From NCBI GenBank assembly GCA_023701385.1, contig JAMPXC010000009.1, positions 16,748 to 80,747 on the forward strand: a stretch of 64,000 nucleotides of DNA, in the 5' to 3' direction. A model generated the notes under the pieces. The model worked only from the letters and a program-made list of their open reading frames with translations. It was not told the origin of the DNA and did not search any database. Shown piece after piece: positions 42,864 through 51,672 of the stretch; position 1 is the first letter of the stretch; each line of letters begins with the position of its first letter. This DNA is from Pseudobdellovibrio sp. Its GTDB lineage: Bacteria > Bdellovibrionota > Bdellovibrionia > Bdellovibrionales > Bdellovibrionaceae. The position numbers and the translations under genes are program-made.

Positions 42864-43693
42864 TGAAAAAAACAAAGATCAGCACCTATAGATATCACGA
42901 TTATAGAAAGTATCTTCATGATTGGATGCAGGCTAACAGCGTTAGCCTGCGCCAACTTTCTATTTTAATCGACCTTTCGCCTTCGTACTTATCACAAATT
43001 CTTAACAACAAAAAAGAACTTGGAGCTGATCCACAAACATTAAGTAATGTAAAAAAGGTTTTCAGACTCGACAAAGACGAACTTAAACACTTTAAAGATC
43101 TAATTAATTTATCTAAATCGGAGTCGCACCCAAAGAAAATAGAAGTTTACAACAAGATCATTAAAGACTCGAAATACAAAAATATAAACACCAACGAAGC
43201 AGAAACTTATTCTTACCTTAATCATTGGTTTTATGTGGCCCTTAAAGAGTATTTTTCAGTAGAAAAGAAAAAGCTGGATTTTAAAAAGATCAAAGATGAT
43301 TTTATCTTTAACTTAAAATATTCTGACATCAAAAAAGCAGTGAGTTTCTTATCTAAATCAGGGTTTGTCGAAATCGAAAAGGACACAGATAACATTTTAG
43401 CTAAACCCATTCATGTTCAATGTTACTCTGATGTCTATAGGCTGTCTTTGGGCGCTTTTCATTCTCAGATGTTTAAATTAGCTATTGAAGCGATTGAAAA
43501 AGTCGAACGCAACGAAAGACTTATTTTAGGAAACACCGTTTGCCTTTCAGATGAATCATTTGAAAAGGTCAAACTAATGATTGAAAATTTGCAGACCGAA
43601 ATTCAAAAACTAGAAGAAGCCGACACTAAAAAATCGAAAGTTTATCACATCGGCCAGGCGGCTTTTCCACTTACGAAGAGGATTGTAAAATGA
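42863..43693 (+). CDS. TIGR02147 family HTH regulator (DUF4423)
   Basis: The protein has 276 residues. The N-terminal HTH (LRQLSILIDLSPSYLSQILNNKK, near 30-52) precedes the DUF4423 domain (HFKDLINLSKSES, then ETYSYLNHWFYVALKEY) typical of TIGR02147. Such proteins are abundant in Bdellovibrio and Fibrobacter, and their targets are unknown. Its ATG overlaps the stop of the upstream lipoprotein gene, and its stop overlaps the ATG of the downstream lipoprotein, so the three are translated together. It may regulate this cassette and others like it. Confidence 0.88.
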   Translation: MKKTKISTYRYHDYRKYLHDWMQANSVSLRQLSILIDLSPSYLSQILNNKKELGADPQTLSNVKKVFRLDKDELKHFKDLINLSKSESHPKKIEVYNKIIKDSKYKNINTNEAETYSYLNHWFYVALKEYFSVEKKKLDFKKIKDDFIFNLKYSDIKKAVSFLSKSGFVEIEKDTDNILAKPIHVQCYSDVYRLSLGAFHSQMFKLAIEAIEKVERNERLILGNTVCLSDESFEKVKLMIENLQTEIQKLEEADTKKSKVYHIGQAAFPLTKRIVK

Positions 43694-44235
43694 TTTTAAG
43701 AGTTCTTTTAAGTTTATTTTTTGTTTTTACTTTCGGCTGCGCCGAAACCAAAGGAACATCCACCGGTAATCCGTTTGTTACACTGAAGTACCAAAGTTTT
43801 AATGCCGCCTTATCAGTGTTAATGGTGAACCAACTTAATTTTTGTTTTAAAAGAGTACGCTTTAAAAAACTAGGCGAACCTTCAAATCCCGACCCAACAG
43901 TTGATAGCGATAATATTGATTTTGCGATTGGCGAAAAAACGATAACTTCGATAGGCGACACGCTCGGCGAAGTTCGGGTTCCCCCTGGAGTATACGCGCG
44001 CGTTGAACTTGACTTAGATAATGACTGCGGTAACGGATATTCTGCCTACATCAATAACTCAAATGGCACGTTCTCAACAAACGACCGCATAACTATCAAA
44101 TTCGAGGGCACTTTTACGCTAGAGACCAATACTGAACTCGATCTGGTCATCCAGCCAATTATTAATGCCGTAGATACTGTGAATAATAGTGCTAATATTA
44201 AATCAACACTCGAGGCTATTTCAGGCGGATTTTAA
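43690..44235 (+). CDS. Lipoprotein of the TIGR02147-associated cassette (second copy)
   Basis: The protein has 181 residues. The lipobox FGCAE is followed directly by the TKGTSTGNPFVTLKY motif, a pattern I recall from Bdellovibrio lipoproteins near TIGR02147 genes. The domain NQLNFCFKRVRFKKLG, DNIDFAIGEK, VPPGVYARVELDLDNDCG and RITIKFEGTF parallels the protein at 42267. It lacks the LPEA-x-AA segment. The start overlaps the regulator by 4 bp (ATGA), and its last four bases are shared with the convergent gene at 44232. It is likely surface- or outer-membrane-located. Confidence 0.7.
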   Translation: MILRVLLSLFFVFTFGCAETKGTSTGNPFVTLKYQSFNAALSVLMVNQLNFCFKRVRFKKLGEPSNPDPTVDSDNIDFAIGEKTITSIGDTLGEVRVPPGVYARVELDLDNDCGNGYSAYINNSNGTFSTNDRITIKFEGTFTLETNTELDLVIQPIINAVDTVNNSANIKSTLEAISGGF

Positions 44236-45386
44236 TTAACACTTAACCATTCAGCGACGACCGCAGACTCATTGATCACACGTTGGCTGATCGCTAAATC
44301 CACGCCGAAGTATCCTACGCCACGTAATTGGTGCGTATTAAACACTTGGGCACTTTTATTTTCTAAGTTGTAGTTTGAATTCGCGTATTTAAACGCTGAA
44401 AATAGATTTTGATCAACTGAAGCAGAAAGCTTTTCAGTTAAGTATTCTCGGGCTGCTTGAGCGATATGGCAGTTTACACAGTCCATGCTCTCTGGATTAA
44501 ATAAATGTGGATTTTCAATCGCGAAAGCTGATTGCAGGCTTGAAACCACTTCAGCTTCAGTAAAGCTAGCTGTTGTTGTTGCACGCTCAACAAAAGACGC
44601 TAAGTTAGCCTCTTGAGTTTTTGGCGGCTGAGCAATACCTGCGCCTGTGTAGCCTTTGCTGTCTTTTAATTGGTTAAAAAACATTTGCGAAGTTAAACCC
44701 TCTAAACGAGGAATTGGACCAGCCACTAATTTACCATCAACCACTTCAGCGCCTAAGAATCCCCATACATCGTTCATACGACGCAACACCATCACCGTCA
44801 CGCGGCTTAGATTTTTTTCGCCAGCGTATTTTGTGATTAACGTATTAAATTCTTTTAACGAAGGGCTTTGATCGCGGTCTTTTTTCCAGAATGGATGAAT
44901 ATCTAAAGCTGTTTTGGCGTTGTCGATTTCAACTGTTTGAAATTTCTTTTTCCATGCCATTAATTCTGTTGTTAAGTTTTTAAATTCTTCGTCAGTTAAA
45001 ACATAGAAACTGTGAAAAGCCGCATCTATTGTTGTAACATCGGTGCTTGTCGCTTTAACCGGTTGCCAGACCATGCGCACTTGCTTTTGACAAGCCATCG
45101 GCGTTGGCAGAGGAAAGCAATTATCAATACGAACCGCCATAAGTCTAGTCATCGCGTTGATTTCATTTTTTTCATGCTGCATATCCATAAATGGAAGCTG
45201 CATCACCATTGCTTCAGGAACTAAAGCTCCTTTATCGCCGGCTGATTGTAATTTTAATAAATTATTTTCTGAAGCGTTCATCGGAAGCGGCATGATGTAA
45301 GTCACATCATTTAAACCCCATGATAATTCAGTCGCTTGAGCTAAAAACGGAAACACGAAAACTAATGATAAAATTAATAATTTCAT
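44232..45386 (-). CDS. Exported protein with one CXXCH heme-binding motif
   Basis: The protein has 384 residues with a signal peptide ending FLAQA. Near 305 lies a single CXXCH (MDCVNCHIAQAA), the attachment site of c-type heme. The rest has no cytochrome signature and is mostly unknown, with many hydrophobic and Met-rich parts (PLPMNASENN, PMACQKQVRMVW). It may be a mono-heme protein that works in the periplasm, inferred from the motif only. The convergent stop is shared with the second cassette lipoprotein. Its partners are not evident from the neighbours. Confidence 0.6.
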   Translation of the reverse strand: MKLLILSLVFVFPFLAQATELSWGLNDVTYIMPLPMNASENNLLKLQSAGDKGALVPEAMVMQLPFMDMQHEKNEINAMTRLMAVRIDNCFPLPTPMACQKQVRMVWQPVKATSTDVTTIDAAFHSFYVLTDEEFKNLTTELMAWKKKFQTVEIDNAKTALDIHPFWKKDRDQSPSLKEFNTLITKYAGEKNLSRVTVMVLRRMNDVWGFLGAEVVDGKLVAGPIPRLEGLTSQMFFNQLKDSKGYTGAGIAQPPKTQEANLASFVERATTTASFTEAEVVSSLQSAFAIENPHLFNPESMDCVNCHIAQAAREYLTEKLSASVDQNLFSAFKYANSNYNLENKSAQVFNTHQLRGVGYFGVDLAISQRVINESAVVAEWLSVN

Positions 45387-45480
45387 ACCCCGAAGTTTTC
45401 ATTAAACTTAAGTCGAATCAATCAAGAAATTTGGGGGTGCAACAAAACGATTACAAGTTGAGAATAAAAGTGCTTAAAAC

Positions 45481-46008
45481 CTAGCCTACGCTATGCTGGT
45501 GCATATTTATGCGTTCGCGCACCATGCCGTAGATAGCGATGAAAAAACCAAGCACGATGGCCACATCGGCCACATTAAACACGCCTGTTCTGGTAAATGG
45601 AGCTATTTGAAAATCCATGAACATAAAATCAATCACATGCCCGTTATCGTGGGTTAAACGATCGATCACGTTACCGATACCGCCAGCTAAAATAAATGAA
45701 TACGCCAGAAGGTCTGTTAAAGACATTTTGTTTTTAACTAGTGACCAAAGCATCACGACTAAGCCAAGCAATACAAATAAACCGAACACCACAAAGCGAA
45801 TCCAGCGCGGCAGATCCCCGCCCATTCCTAAAAAAGCCCCCGGATTTTCAGCATAAAGCAGCTGAAATACACCGCCCAAATAAATGATTGGGGCTTTTCC
45901 TGAAAGATGTTCAACGGCCAAAACTTTAGTCCATTGATCAATGGCCACAACACTGATTAAAATTACAAATAATATGAAAAGTCTATGGCCTGTTGCTAAT
46001 TTGTTCAT
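45481..46008 (-). CDS. lspA: Lipoprotein signal peptidase (signal peptidase II)
   Basis: The protein has 175 residues with four membrane helices. LspA cleaves the signal peptides of lipoproteins after diacylglycerol attachment, so it processes the many lipoproteins of this window. Both catalytic Asp are visible, in GGIGNVIDRL (Asp 116) and in VFNVADVAI (Asp 148), and DQWTK near 24 is also typical. Its start overlaps the start region of the divergent DUF4421-like gene, leaving almost no intergenic space. Confidence 0.93.
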   Translation of the reverse strand: MNKLATGHRLFILFVILISVVAIDQWTKVLAVEHLSGKAPIIYLGGVFQLLYAENPGAFLGMGGDLPRWIRFVVFGLFVLLGLVVMLWSLVKNKMSLTDLLAYSFILAGGIGNVIDRLTHDNGHVIDFMFMDFQIAPFTRTGVFNVADVAIVLGFFIAIYGMVRERINMHQHSVG

Positions 46009-46918
46009 GCTCTCATTCTGCTTAATTGCTAAAGCTTCCGCAACTGAAAAAGTCTCGCCTTACTTTGGCGTAGGCACAGATATGTTTATATTTTCGATAG
46101 ATAGCTTTAACGCTGTCCAAAAAGAATTGCAGTACGAGCCCAATACACCGGGGCTTTCACGTTTTGGCCTAAGTGCTTTTGGCTTAGGAGCCTCGATTTC
46201 TACTCGTGGCCCCAATGAAGAGCTGGATAAAGACAAAGGCGAAAGCAAATTTTTAGACTTTCAATTAAGTTATAACAGCACCAAATGGGGCGCTGACCTG
46301 TACGTGCAACAGTATGAAGGTTTCTATTTAAAAAATTCATCTGAAGTGGGTGGTACAACAACATACCACTTATTCCCCGATTTAAAATTTCAACACTACG
46401 GTTTAATGGGCCGCTACGCGATGGATAATAACGGTGGCTTTTCAATTTCTGGTTTATTAAATCAAGCTGACGAAATTAAAAAAACAGCGGGAAGTTATTT
46501 TCTCGTCGGCGGCTTTCGCCAATACACTTTAGAAACTGAAAATTCGATGATCCCGACCCCACTTCAAGGAATTAACACTGAAATGGATAACTTAAGAAAA
46601 CTTTCAGTAAATACTTTAAATCTTGGCGTAGGCGCTGGAAAATACTGGGTTTCAAGTTCAAGCTTTTTTATCGGCGCGGTTTTTGATTTAACGGGAACAT
46701 ATGGCTTATACAAATACACTTTAACAAATGGCGAACAAAACACCGATTATTCAACGATCAGTTATTCGTTAAAAGTGGGCACTGGGTATGCAGGCAAAAA
46801 ATGGCGCACAGGAGTCAGTGCTTATGCTGATGCTACCACCCTGCAAGGCCTTGATCGCACCTATATTAAACCGCAAGCTACAGCCTTTTTTCTTTATGTA
46901 CGTTACGTGTTTGATTAA
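45974..46918 (+). CDS. DUF4421-like outer-membrane beta-barrel protein
   Basis: The protein has about 314 residues from the ATG at 45974 (MKSLWPVANLFMLSFCLIAKASA), which makes a good signal peptide. A shorter start at 46007 would weaken it. The mature part consists of alternating strands ending in aromatic or Phe residues (YFGVGTDMFIF, FLDFQLSYNST, DLKFQHYGLMGRYA, YSLKVGTGYAG) and a final FLYVRYVFD, the C-terminal Phe-type barrel signal. It resembles the DUF4421 barrels. The start codon region overlaps lspA by 35 bp on the opposite strand. The substrate is unknown. Confidence 0.6.
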   Translation: MKSLWPVANLFMLSFCLIAKASATEKVSPYFGVGTDMFIFSIDSFNAVQKELQYEPNTPGLSRFGLSAFGLGASISTRGPNEELDKDKGESKFLDFQLSYNSTKWGADLYVQQYEGFYLKNSSEVGGTTTYHLFPDLKFQHYGLMGRYAMDNNGGFSISGLLNQADEIKKTAGSYFLVGGFRQYTLETENSMIPTPLQGINTEMDNLRKLSVNTLNLGVGAGKYWVSSSSFFIGAVFDLTGTYGLYKYTLTNGEQNTDYSTISYSLKVGTGYAGKKWRTGVSAYADATTLQGLDRTYIKPQATAFFLYVRYVFD

Positions 46919-47916
46919 TCTGCAATCTTAATGATGATTTTTCCGCGAGTACGACCCGATTCAGAATGTTCTAAAGCTTTTTGCACATCTGACAACGGAA
47001 ACACACTATCAATAATAGGGCGAATTTTACCTTGCTCAACAAGGTTTTTAATTTCAGCTAACTGCGCGCCATTCGGCTTCATGAATAAAAATTTATAATG
47101 GTTTTTCTTTAGCGCAGCCGAAAGATTGGCTTTAAAACCCACTAACTTCAAAACAAATCTTTTAAATAAGCCTAAATCCATCTCTTTAGCTGTTTCTCCG
47201 TCAGGAAGCCCCGAAATTGAAACCACCCATCCACCGGGCTTTACCACGTTAAAAATTTTAAAGAGATCATCGCCTCCTAAAGTATCAAATACAAAATTCA
47301 TATTATTTAAAACTTCCCACGGGTGAAATTTTCGGTAATTTACGACGTGATCAGCTCCAAGAGATTTAACTAAGGCTTCATTTTTTTCACTGGTCGTTGT
47401 CCAAACTTCAGCACCACGAATTTTTGCTAATTGAATAGCGAATGTTCCCACCCCGCCGGCACCGGCTTGAATGAGAATTTTATCGCCTTTTTTAACATTG
47501 GCCGCATCAAACGCTTGCCATGTAGTTAGCGCCACCAGCGGAAGACTGGCGGCCTCTTCAAAAGAAATGTTTGCAGGCTTAAGAGCCACTTCGTCTTCAT
47601 TGACGGCAATATATTCAGCAAAAGAACCGATACAATCATTGTTCGGACGAGAAAAAACTAAATCACCTTTTTTAAATTTTGTAACTTGAGATCCAACTTC
47701 AATAACTTCGCCGGATAAATCATGACCCAAAATTAAAGGAAACGGATATTTACGAACAAACTTAAGCATTCCGGCTTTAATTTTAAAATCAATCGGGTTA
47801 ATGCTGGCCGCTTTGATTTTGATGAGAACTTGGTTGTCTTTAGCTACCGGCTTTGCAACTTCACCGATTTGCAATTTTTCATCTTTGCCGTACTTTGTTA
47901 TAAACGCTGCTTTCAT
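46915..47916 (-). CDS. Zinc-free MDR-family NADP-dependent oxidoreductase (quinone reductase type)
   Basis: The protein has about 333 residues from the ATG at 47916, chosen because AAGGGG lies 7 nt before it. It belongs to the medium-chain dehydrogenase/reductase superfamily in the quinone oxidoreductase branch: ILGHDLSGEVIEVG near 65, LPLVALTTWQAF near 128, and the Rossmann loop AGAGGVGTFAIQLAK near 155. No zinc-binding Cys/His set is apparent. It probably reduces quinones or enals with NADPH. It converges on the DUF4421-like gene with shared stop bases, and lies downstream of a terminator hairpin. Confidence 0.85.
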   Translation of the reverse strand: MKAAFITKYGKDEKLQIGEVAKPVAKDNQVLIKIKAASINPIDFKIKAGMLKFVRKYPFPLILGHDLSGEVIEVGSQVTKFKKGDLVFSRPNNDCIGSFAEYIAVNEDEVALKPANISFEEAASLPLVALTTWQAFDAANVKKGDKILIQAGAGGVGTFAIQLAKIRGAEVWTTTSEKNEALVKSLGADHVVNYRKFHPWEVLNNMNFVFDTLGGDDLFKIFNVVKPGGWVVSISGLPDGETAKEMDLGLFKRFVLKLVGFKANLSAALKKNHYKFLFMKPNGAQLAEIKNLVEQGKIRPIIDSVFPLSDVQKALEHSESGRTRGKIIIKIAD

Positions 47917-47938
47917 CCCAATCCCCTTAAATGGCAAA

Positions 47939-47968
47939 AGCCCATACCTTAATATAAAGATATGGGCT
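47939..47968 (-). terminator. Terminator of the fadI-fadJ operon
   Basis: The stem AGCCCATA (47939-47946) with TATGGGCT (47961-47968), extended by a further short helix around a 6-nt loop, lies 25 bp past the stop of the fadJ-type gene on the minus strand and is followed there by TTTTGCC. Confidence 0.75.
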
Positions 47969-47992
47969 CTTGTTTTTAAATTCCATTAATTT

Positions 47993-50176
47993 TTAATTAT
48001 AGAACTTGTTACCTGAGCTTGCGCGCTCAGCCAGTTTTGAACTTGGCGATAAACGAGCTTTCGCGTTTCTAGCTTGTGCGTAATGAGTTAAACGCTCAGC
48101 GATGTATTTACAACCAACGCTGTCAGCATACTTTAACAATCCACCACGGAACGGTGGAAAACCTGTACCCATAATCATCGCAAGATCTACTTCGTGCGGA
48201 GTTTCAACGATTTTGTCAGCATCAAGTGCTAAACAGCATTCGTTAACCATGGCAAATACACCACGTTCAACACACTCTTTGGCATCGTATGGATTTGTGC
48301 GCGCCGCTAAGCCAAGCTCAGTGTAAACCGCTTGATCCACTTCAGTTTTACGACCGTTAGAATCGTATTTGTAGAAACCTAAATTTGTTTTTTGACCAAG
48401 ACGTGATTTATTAGCCGCTAGTTTTTCCATAATCGGAGAAACTTCAACGCGATCTGGATAAGCTGCCGCGAAAATTTTTAAAACTTTAGCACCGACATCA
48501 AGACCCACTGAATCCATTAATTCAAACGGACCCATTGGCATTCCGAATTTTAAGTAAGCTTTATCAACTTCTTCAATCGACATACCTTCTGTTAATAAGA
48601 AAGCCGCCTCTGCCATATACGGAAGTAATAAGCGGTTTACTAAAAAGCCCGGGCCATCTTTAACAACCACTGGCATTTTACCCATTTTTTTCGATAATTC
48701 GAAAACTGTAGAAATTGTTTCATCCGAAGATTTAGGCCCACGGATAACTTCTACTAGAGGCATTTTATGAACCGGCGAGAAAAAGTGCATCCCCGCAAAA
48801 TACTCAGGACGTGGATGGCCTTCAGCCATGTCAGTCACTGATAACGAAGATGTATTTGTCACGATGATCGCATCGTCACGCATATTTTTCGCTGTTTCGC
48901 CAATCACTTTCTTTTTGATATTCATATCTTCAACGATCGCTTCAACAACCACATCTAAAGTTTTAAAACCTGAGAAATCTAAAGTCGTAGAAACAAGAGA
49001 AGTTTTTTGTGAGAATTGGTAATTATCAATGACTTTTTTCTTAACTAACTTCTTCCAGAGATCGTAAGCATGTTTTAAAGCTTTGGCATTTGCTTCATTA
49101 GAAATATCTTTTACACGAACGCCGATACCTTTATCAGCGGCTACGTAAGCGATACCGCCACCCATAGTTCCGGCACCTAAAACACCGATATTTTTAACGG
49201 GTTTTGCTTTTACATTTTTATCAGCCACACCAGTAGATTTTTTAACCATTTCAGTTAAATAAAATACGTGAATTAAGTTTTTAGAAATGTCAGTCAGCGC
49301 ACAACGCACAAAGTGATCTTTTTCGATCTCTAAAGCTTTTGCACGATTAGACATGCCGTAAGATTTTTTAACCACTTCTAAAGCTTCAATCGGAGCCGGA
49401 TAGTGACCTTTAGTTGCCCTAAGCGTTGCTTTTTTCGCTTGCGAAAACACAACACCTTTTAATGGTCCTTCTAAAAGTTTACCCATCATGCCGCGCGCTT
49501 GAAACGTTTTACGACGTTTACCTTTTCCAGAAGATAAAATCTTTTCGATTTCTTTTTCTGCAAAAGTTTCTAGTAAGTTAGGATGAACCACATAATCCAC
49601 TAAACCGATTTTTAAAGCTTTTTTAGCATTTAATAATTTACCTGCTAAAATCACATCAAGCGCTGCTTGAATACCAACTACACGTGGTAAACGCACACAG
49701 CCACCAAAACCTGGTAAAATTCCTAATTGCGTCTCAGGAAGACCGATACGTGTTGATGAATCATCAGAAGCGATACGGTAATCACAGCTCAAGATAAATT
49801 CACAACCACCACCAGCGCACGCGCCGTTGATTAAAGCCATCGTTGGCATCGGAAGATCTTCAACCATATTCATGATCTCTTGACCACCGCCAACCGCTTC
49901 GCGAACCGCTGCTTCTGTTGTCAGGGCTTTGATTTCTTCAATGTCAGCCCCAGCAATAAAAATTTTTGGTTTGGCTGATTTAAAAACAATAAATTTGTAA
50001 CTTGAAGTTTTTAATTTTTCGATAAGAGCTTTAAACTCCATCATCACCGGAGTTGAAAACTTATTAACTTTTTCGCCTGGTAAATCAAATGTAACGTGAG
50101 CTACGCCATTTTTTTCTGTCACAGAAAAGGCTTTTCCAGATGTTTGAGATACTTGTGTGGTTTTTTCTAAATCCAT
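47993..50176 (-). CDS. fadJ: Multifunctional fatty-acid oxidation protein (enoyl-CoA hydratase / 3-hydroxyacyl-CoA dehydrogenase)
   Basis: The protein has 727 residues, like FadJ/FadB alpha subunits. The N-terminal crotonase part has FIAGADIEEI near 71, the oxyanion-hole ALINGACAGGGCEFILSCDY near 112 and the ETQLGILPGFGG Glu. The dehydrogenase part has GVLGAGTMGGGIAYVAAD near 332, TNTSSLSVT, HFFSPVHKMPLVEVI and PGFLVNRLLLP. It catalyses two successive steps of beta-oxidation and works with a thiolase. It lies 8 bp downstream of the fadI-type gene, one operon. Confidence 0.92.
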   Translation of the reverse strand: MDLEKTTQVSQTSGKAFSVTEKNGVAHVTFDLPGEKVNKFSTPVMMEFKALIEKLKTSSYKFIVFKSAKPKIFIAGADIEEIKALTTEAAVREAVGGGQEIMNMVEDLPMPTMALINGACAGGGCEFILSCDYRIASDDSSTRIGLPETQLGILPGFGGCVRLPRVVGIQAALDVILAGKLLNAKKALKIGLVDYVVHPNLLETFAEKEIEKILSSGKGKRRKTFQARGMMGKLLEGPLKGVVFSQAKKATLRATKGHYPAPIEALEVVKKSYGMSNRAKALEIEKDHFVRCALTDISKNLIHVFYLTEMVKKSTGVADKNVKAKPVKNIGVLGAGTMGGGIAYVAADKGIGVRVKDISNEANAKALKHAYDLWKKLVKKKVIDNYQFSQKTSLVSTTLDFSGFKTLDVVVEAIVEDMNIKKKVIGETAKNMRDDAIIVTNTSSLSVTDMAEGHPRPEYFAGMHFFSPVHKMPLVEVIRGPKSSDETISTVFELSKKMGKMPVVVKDGPGFLVNRLLLPYMAEAAFLLTEGMSIEEVDKAYLKFGMPMGPFELMDSVGLDVGAKVLKIFAAAYPDRVEVSPIMEKLAANKSRLGQKTNLGFYKYDSNGRKTEVDQAVYTELGLAARTNPYDAKECVERGVFAMVNECCLALDADKIVETPHEVDLAMIMGTGFPPFRGGLLKYADSVGCKYIAERLTHYAQARNAKARLSPSSKLAERASSGNKFYN

Positions 50177-50184
50177 GTTGCGTA

Positions 50185-51528
50185 TTACCCTTCGTTTTCA
50201 ATAACCATGGAGCCGCCTTGGCCACCACCGATACATAAAGTTGCTAATCCGAATTGTTTATTCGAGCGTTTTAACTCTTTCGCTAAAGTTAAGACTAAAC
50301 GAGTTCCTGTAGCGCCGACTGGATGTCCAAGCGCAATCGCTCCGCCATTGACGTTTAAGATGTCGTCATTCACTGTTCCCACTTTTGCTGATAAGCCTAA
50401 TTTTTCTTGCGCGAATTTGTCTGAATCCATCGCTTTTTGACATGCCATTACTTGGGCTGCGAAAGCTTCGTTAAGTTCAACGCGGCCCATGTCTTTCATT
50501 GTAAGACCAGCACGCTTAAGAGCGATCGGTGTTGAGTACACAGGACCTAATCCCATTCTTTCCGGCTCACAACCTGCAAACGCATAACCGCGAATTTTTG
50601 CGATTGGTTTATAACCAAGAGCCGTGGCTTTTTCACGCGACATAATTAACATCATCGCAGCCCCATCAGTGATCGGACACGCGTTACCCGCAGTGATTGT
50701 TCCCGTCACTTTATCGATCATTGGTTTTAATTTACCTAAAGCTTGCATTGTTTGCTCAGCACGTGGACCGATATCTTCAGTCACCACGTCTTTGAAATCT
50801 GGTTCAACATAAAGCGGCGTCATTTCTTCTGCAAATTTGGCTTTGGCTCCAGCTGCTTTTAAGTGTGATGCTAATGCGAAAGCATCTTGTGCTTCACGAG
50901 TTAACCCCCACTCTTTTGCTAAAATTTCAGCTGTACCCATCATGTTGATTCCGACAAAAGGATCCGTCAGACCTTCAACGATTGAAATAATTGGTTTGTA
51001 TTTTGTTTTTGCCATCGGAGCTGTTGTTACCATCTCTTTGATCTGCGAAAGATCGGCTTTAAACCAATCCCAAAGAGCTGCTAAACGTTGACCGCCCGTT
51101 TTTGCCGATCCTAATCTTTCGATAATTGATGTGATCGACGGAGGCATAATCAATGGCATTTGCGACATGTTTTCAGTACCACCGACAAGCACTGCATCCA
51201 TCGTTCCTGATTTAATTTTTTCGTAACCTGCAGAAATAGCTTCTAAAGCTGAAGCACAGTTACGGTGCACAGTGACTGCAGAAGTTTTTTGTGGGATTCC
51301 GGCATTTAACGCCACCACACGCGAAATATTTACGGCATCAGATGGCGAACCTGTGTTACCGATGATGACTTCATCAACAACGCTCACATCTAAATTTGTA
51401 CGCGCCAACAAATCTTTCATAGCCACTTGGCCAAGTTTTGCTGCATGCACGCTTTTTAATTTTGTTCCTGCTTTTGCAAATGGAGTACGCACTCCTTCGA
51501 CAATCACTACATCCCTGTTTGACATCAT
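50185..51528 (-). CDS. fadI: Acetyl-CoA C-acyltransferase (thiolase, FadI type)
   Basis: The protein has 447 residues, slightly longer than common thiolases and close to FadI. The active-site Cys is in VHRNCASALEAI (near 92), with the second region ALNEAFAAQ-like VELNEAFAAQVMA, NVNGGAIALGHPVGATG (active-site His) and the catalytic Cys in LCIGGGQGG. It cleaves 3-ketoacyl-CoA to shorten the chain by acetyl-CoA. GAGG precedes the two adjacent ATGs at 51528 and 51525. It is the first gene of a two-gene operon with fadJ, separated by 8 bp. Confidence 0.93.
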   Translation of the reverse strand: MMSNRDVVIVEGVRTPFAKAGTKLKSVHAAKLGQVAMKDLLARTNLDVSVVDEVIIGNTGSPSDAVNISRVVALNAGIPQKTSAVTVHRNCASALEAISAGYEKIKSGTMDAVLVGGTENMSQMPLIMPPSITSIIERLGSAKTGGQRLAALWDWFKADLSQIKEMVTTAPMAKTKYKPIISIVEGLTDPFVGINMMGTAEILAKEWGLTREAQDAFALASHLKAAGAKAKFAEEMTPLYVEPDFKDVVTEDIGPRAEQTMQALGKLKPMIDKVTGTITAGNACPITDGAAMMLIMSREKATALGYKPIAKIRGYAFAGCEPERMGLGPVYSTPIALKRAGLTMKDMGRVELNEAFAAQVMACQKAMDSDKFAQEKLGLSAKVGTVNDDILNVNGGAIALGHPVGATGTRLVLTLAKELKRSNKQFGLATLCIGGGQGGSMVIENEG

Positions 51529-51622
51529 TTACCTCACTGTAACTTTAAAATAGACCTATTAAGCGTACGCCCAAATTTAGGCTAAAGCAAATGACGCCTA
51601 TCAATATAGGACACAGGTGTTG

Positions 51623-51652
51623 TTGACCCTTTTAAGGGGTAAAACTTAGAAT
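51623..51652 (+). promoter_or_regulatory. Sigma-70-type promoter of maeB with inner palindrome
   Basis: TTGACC (51623-51628) and TAGAAT (51647-51652) match five of six consensus bases each with an 18-bp spacer. ACCCTT..AAGGGG inside the spacer forms an imperfect palindrome that could hold a regulator. The TTG start of maeB follows 21 bp later. Confidence 0.5.
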
Positions 51653-51672
51653 GAAAACTCTAGGAGTTTATT

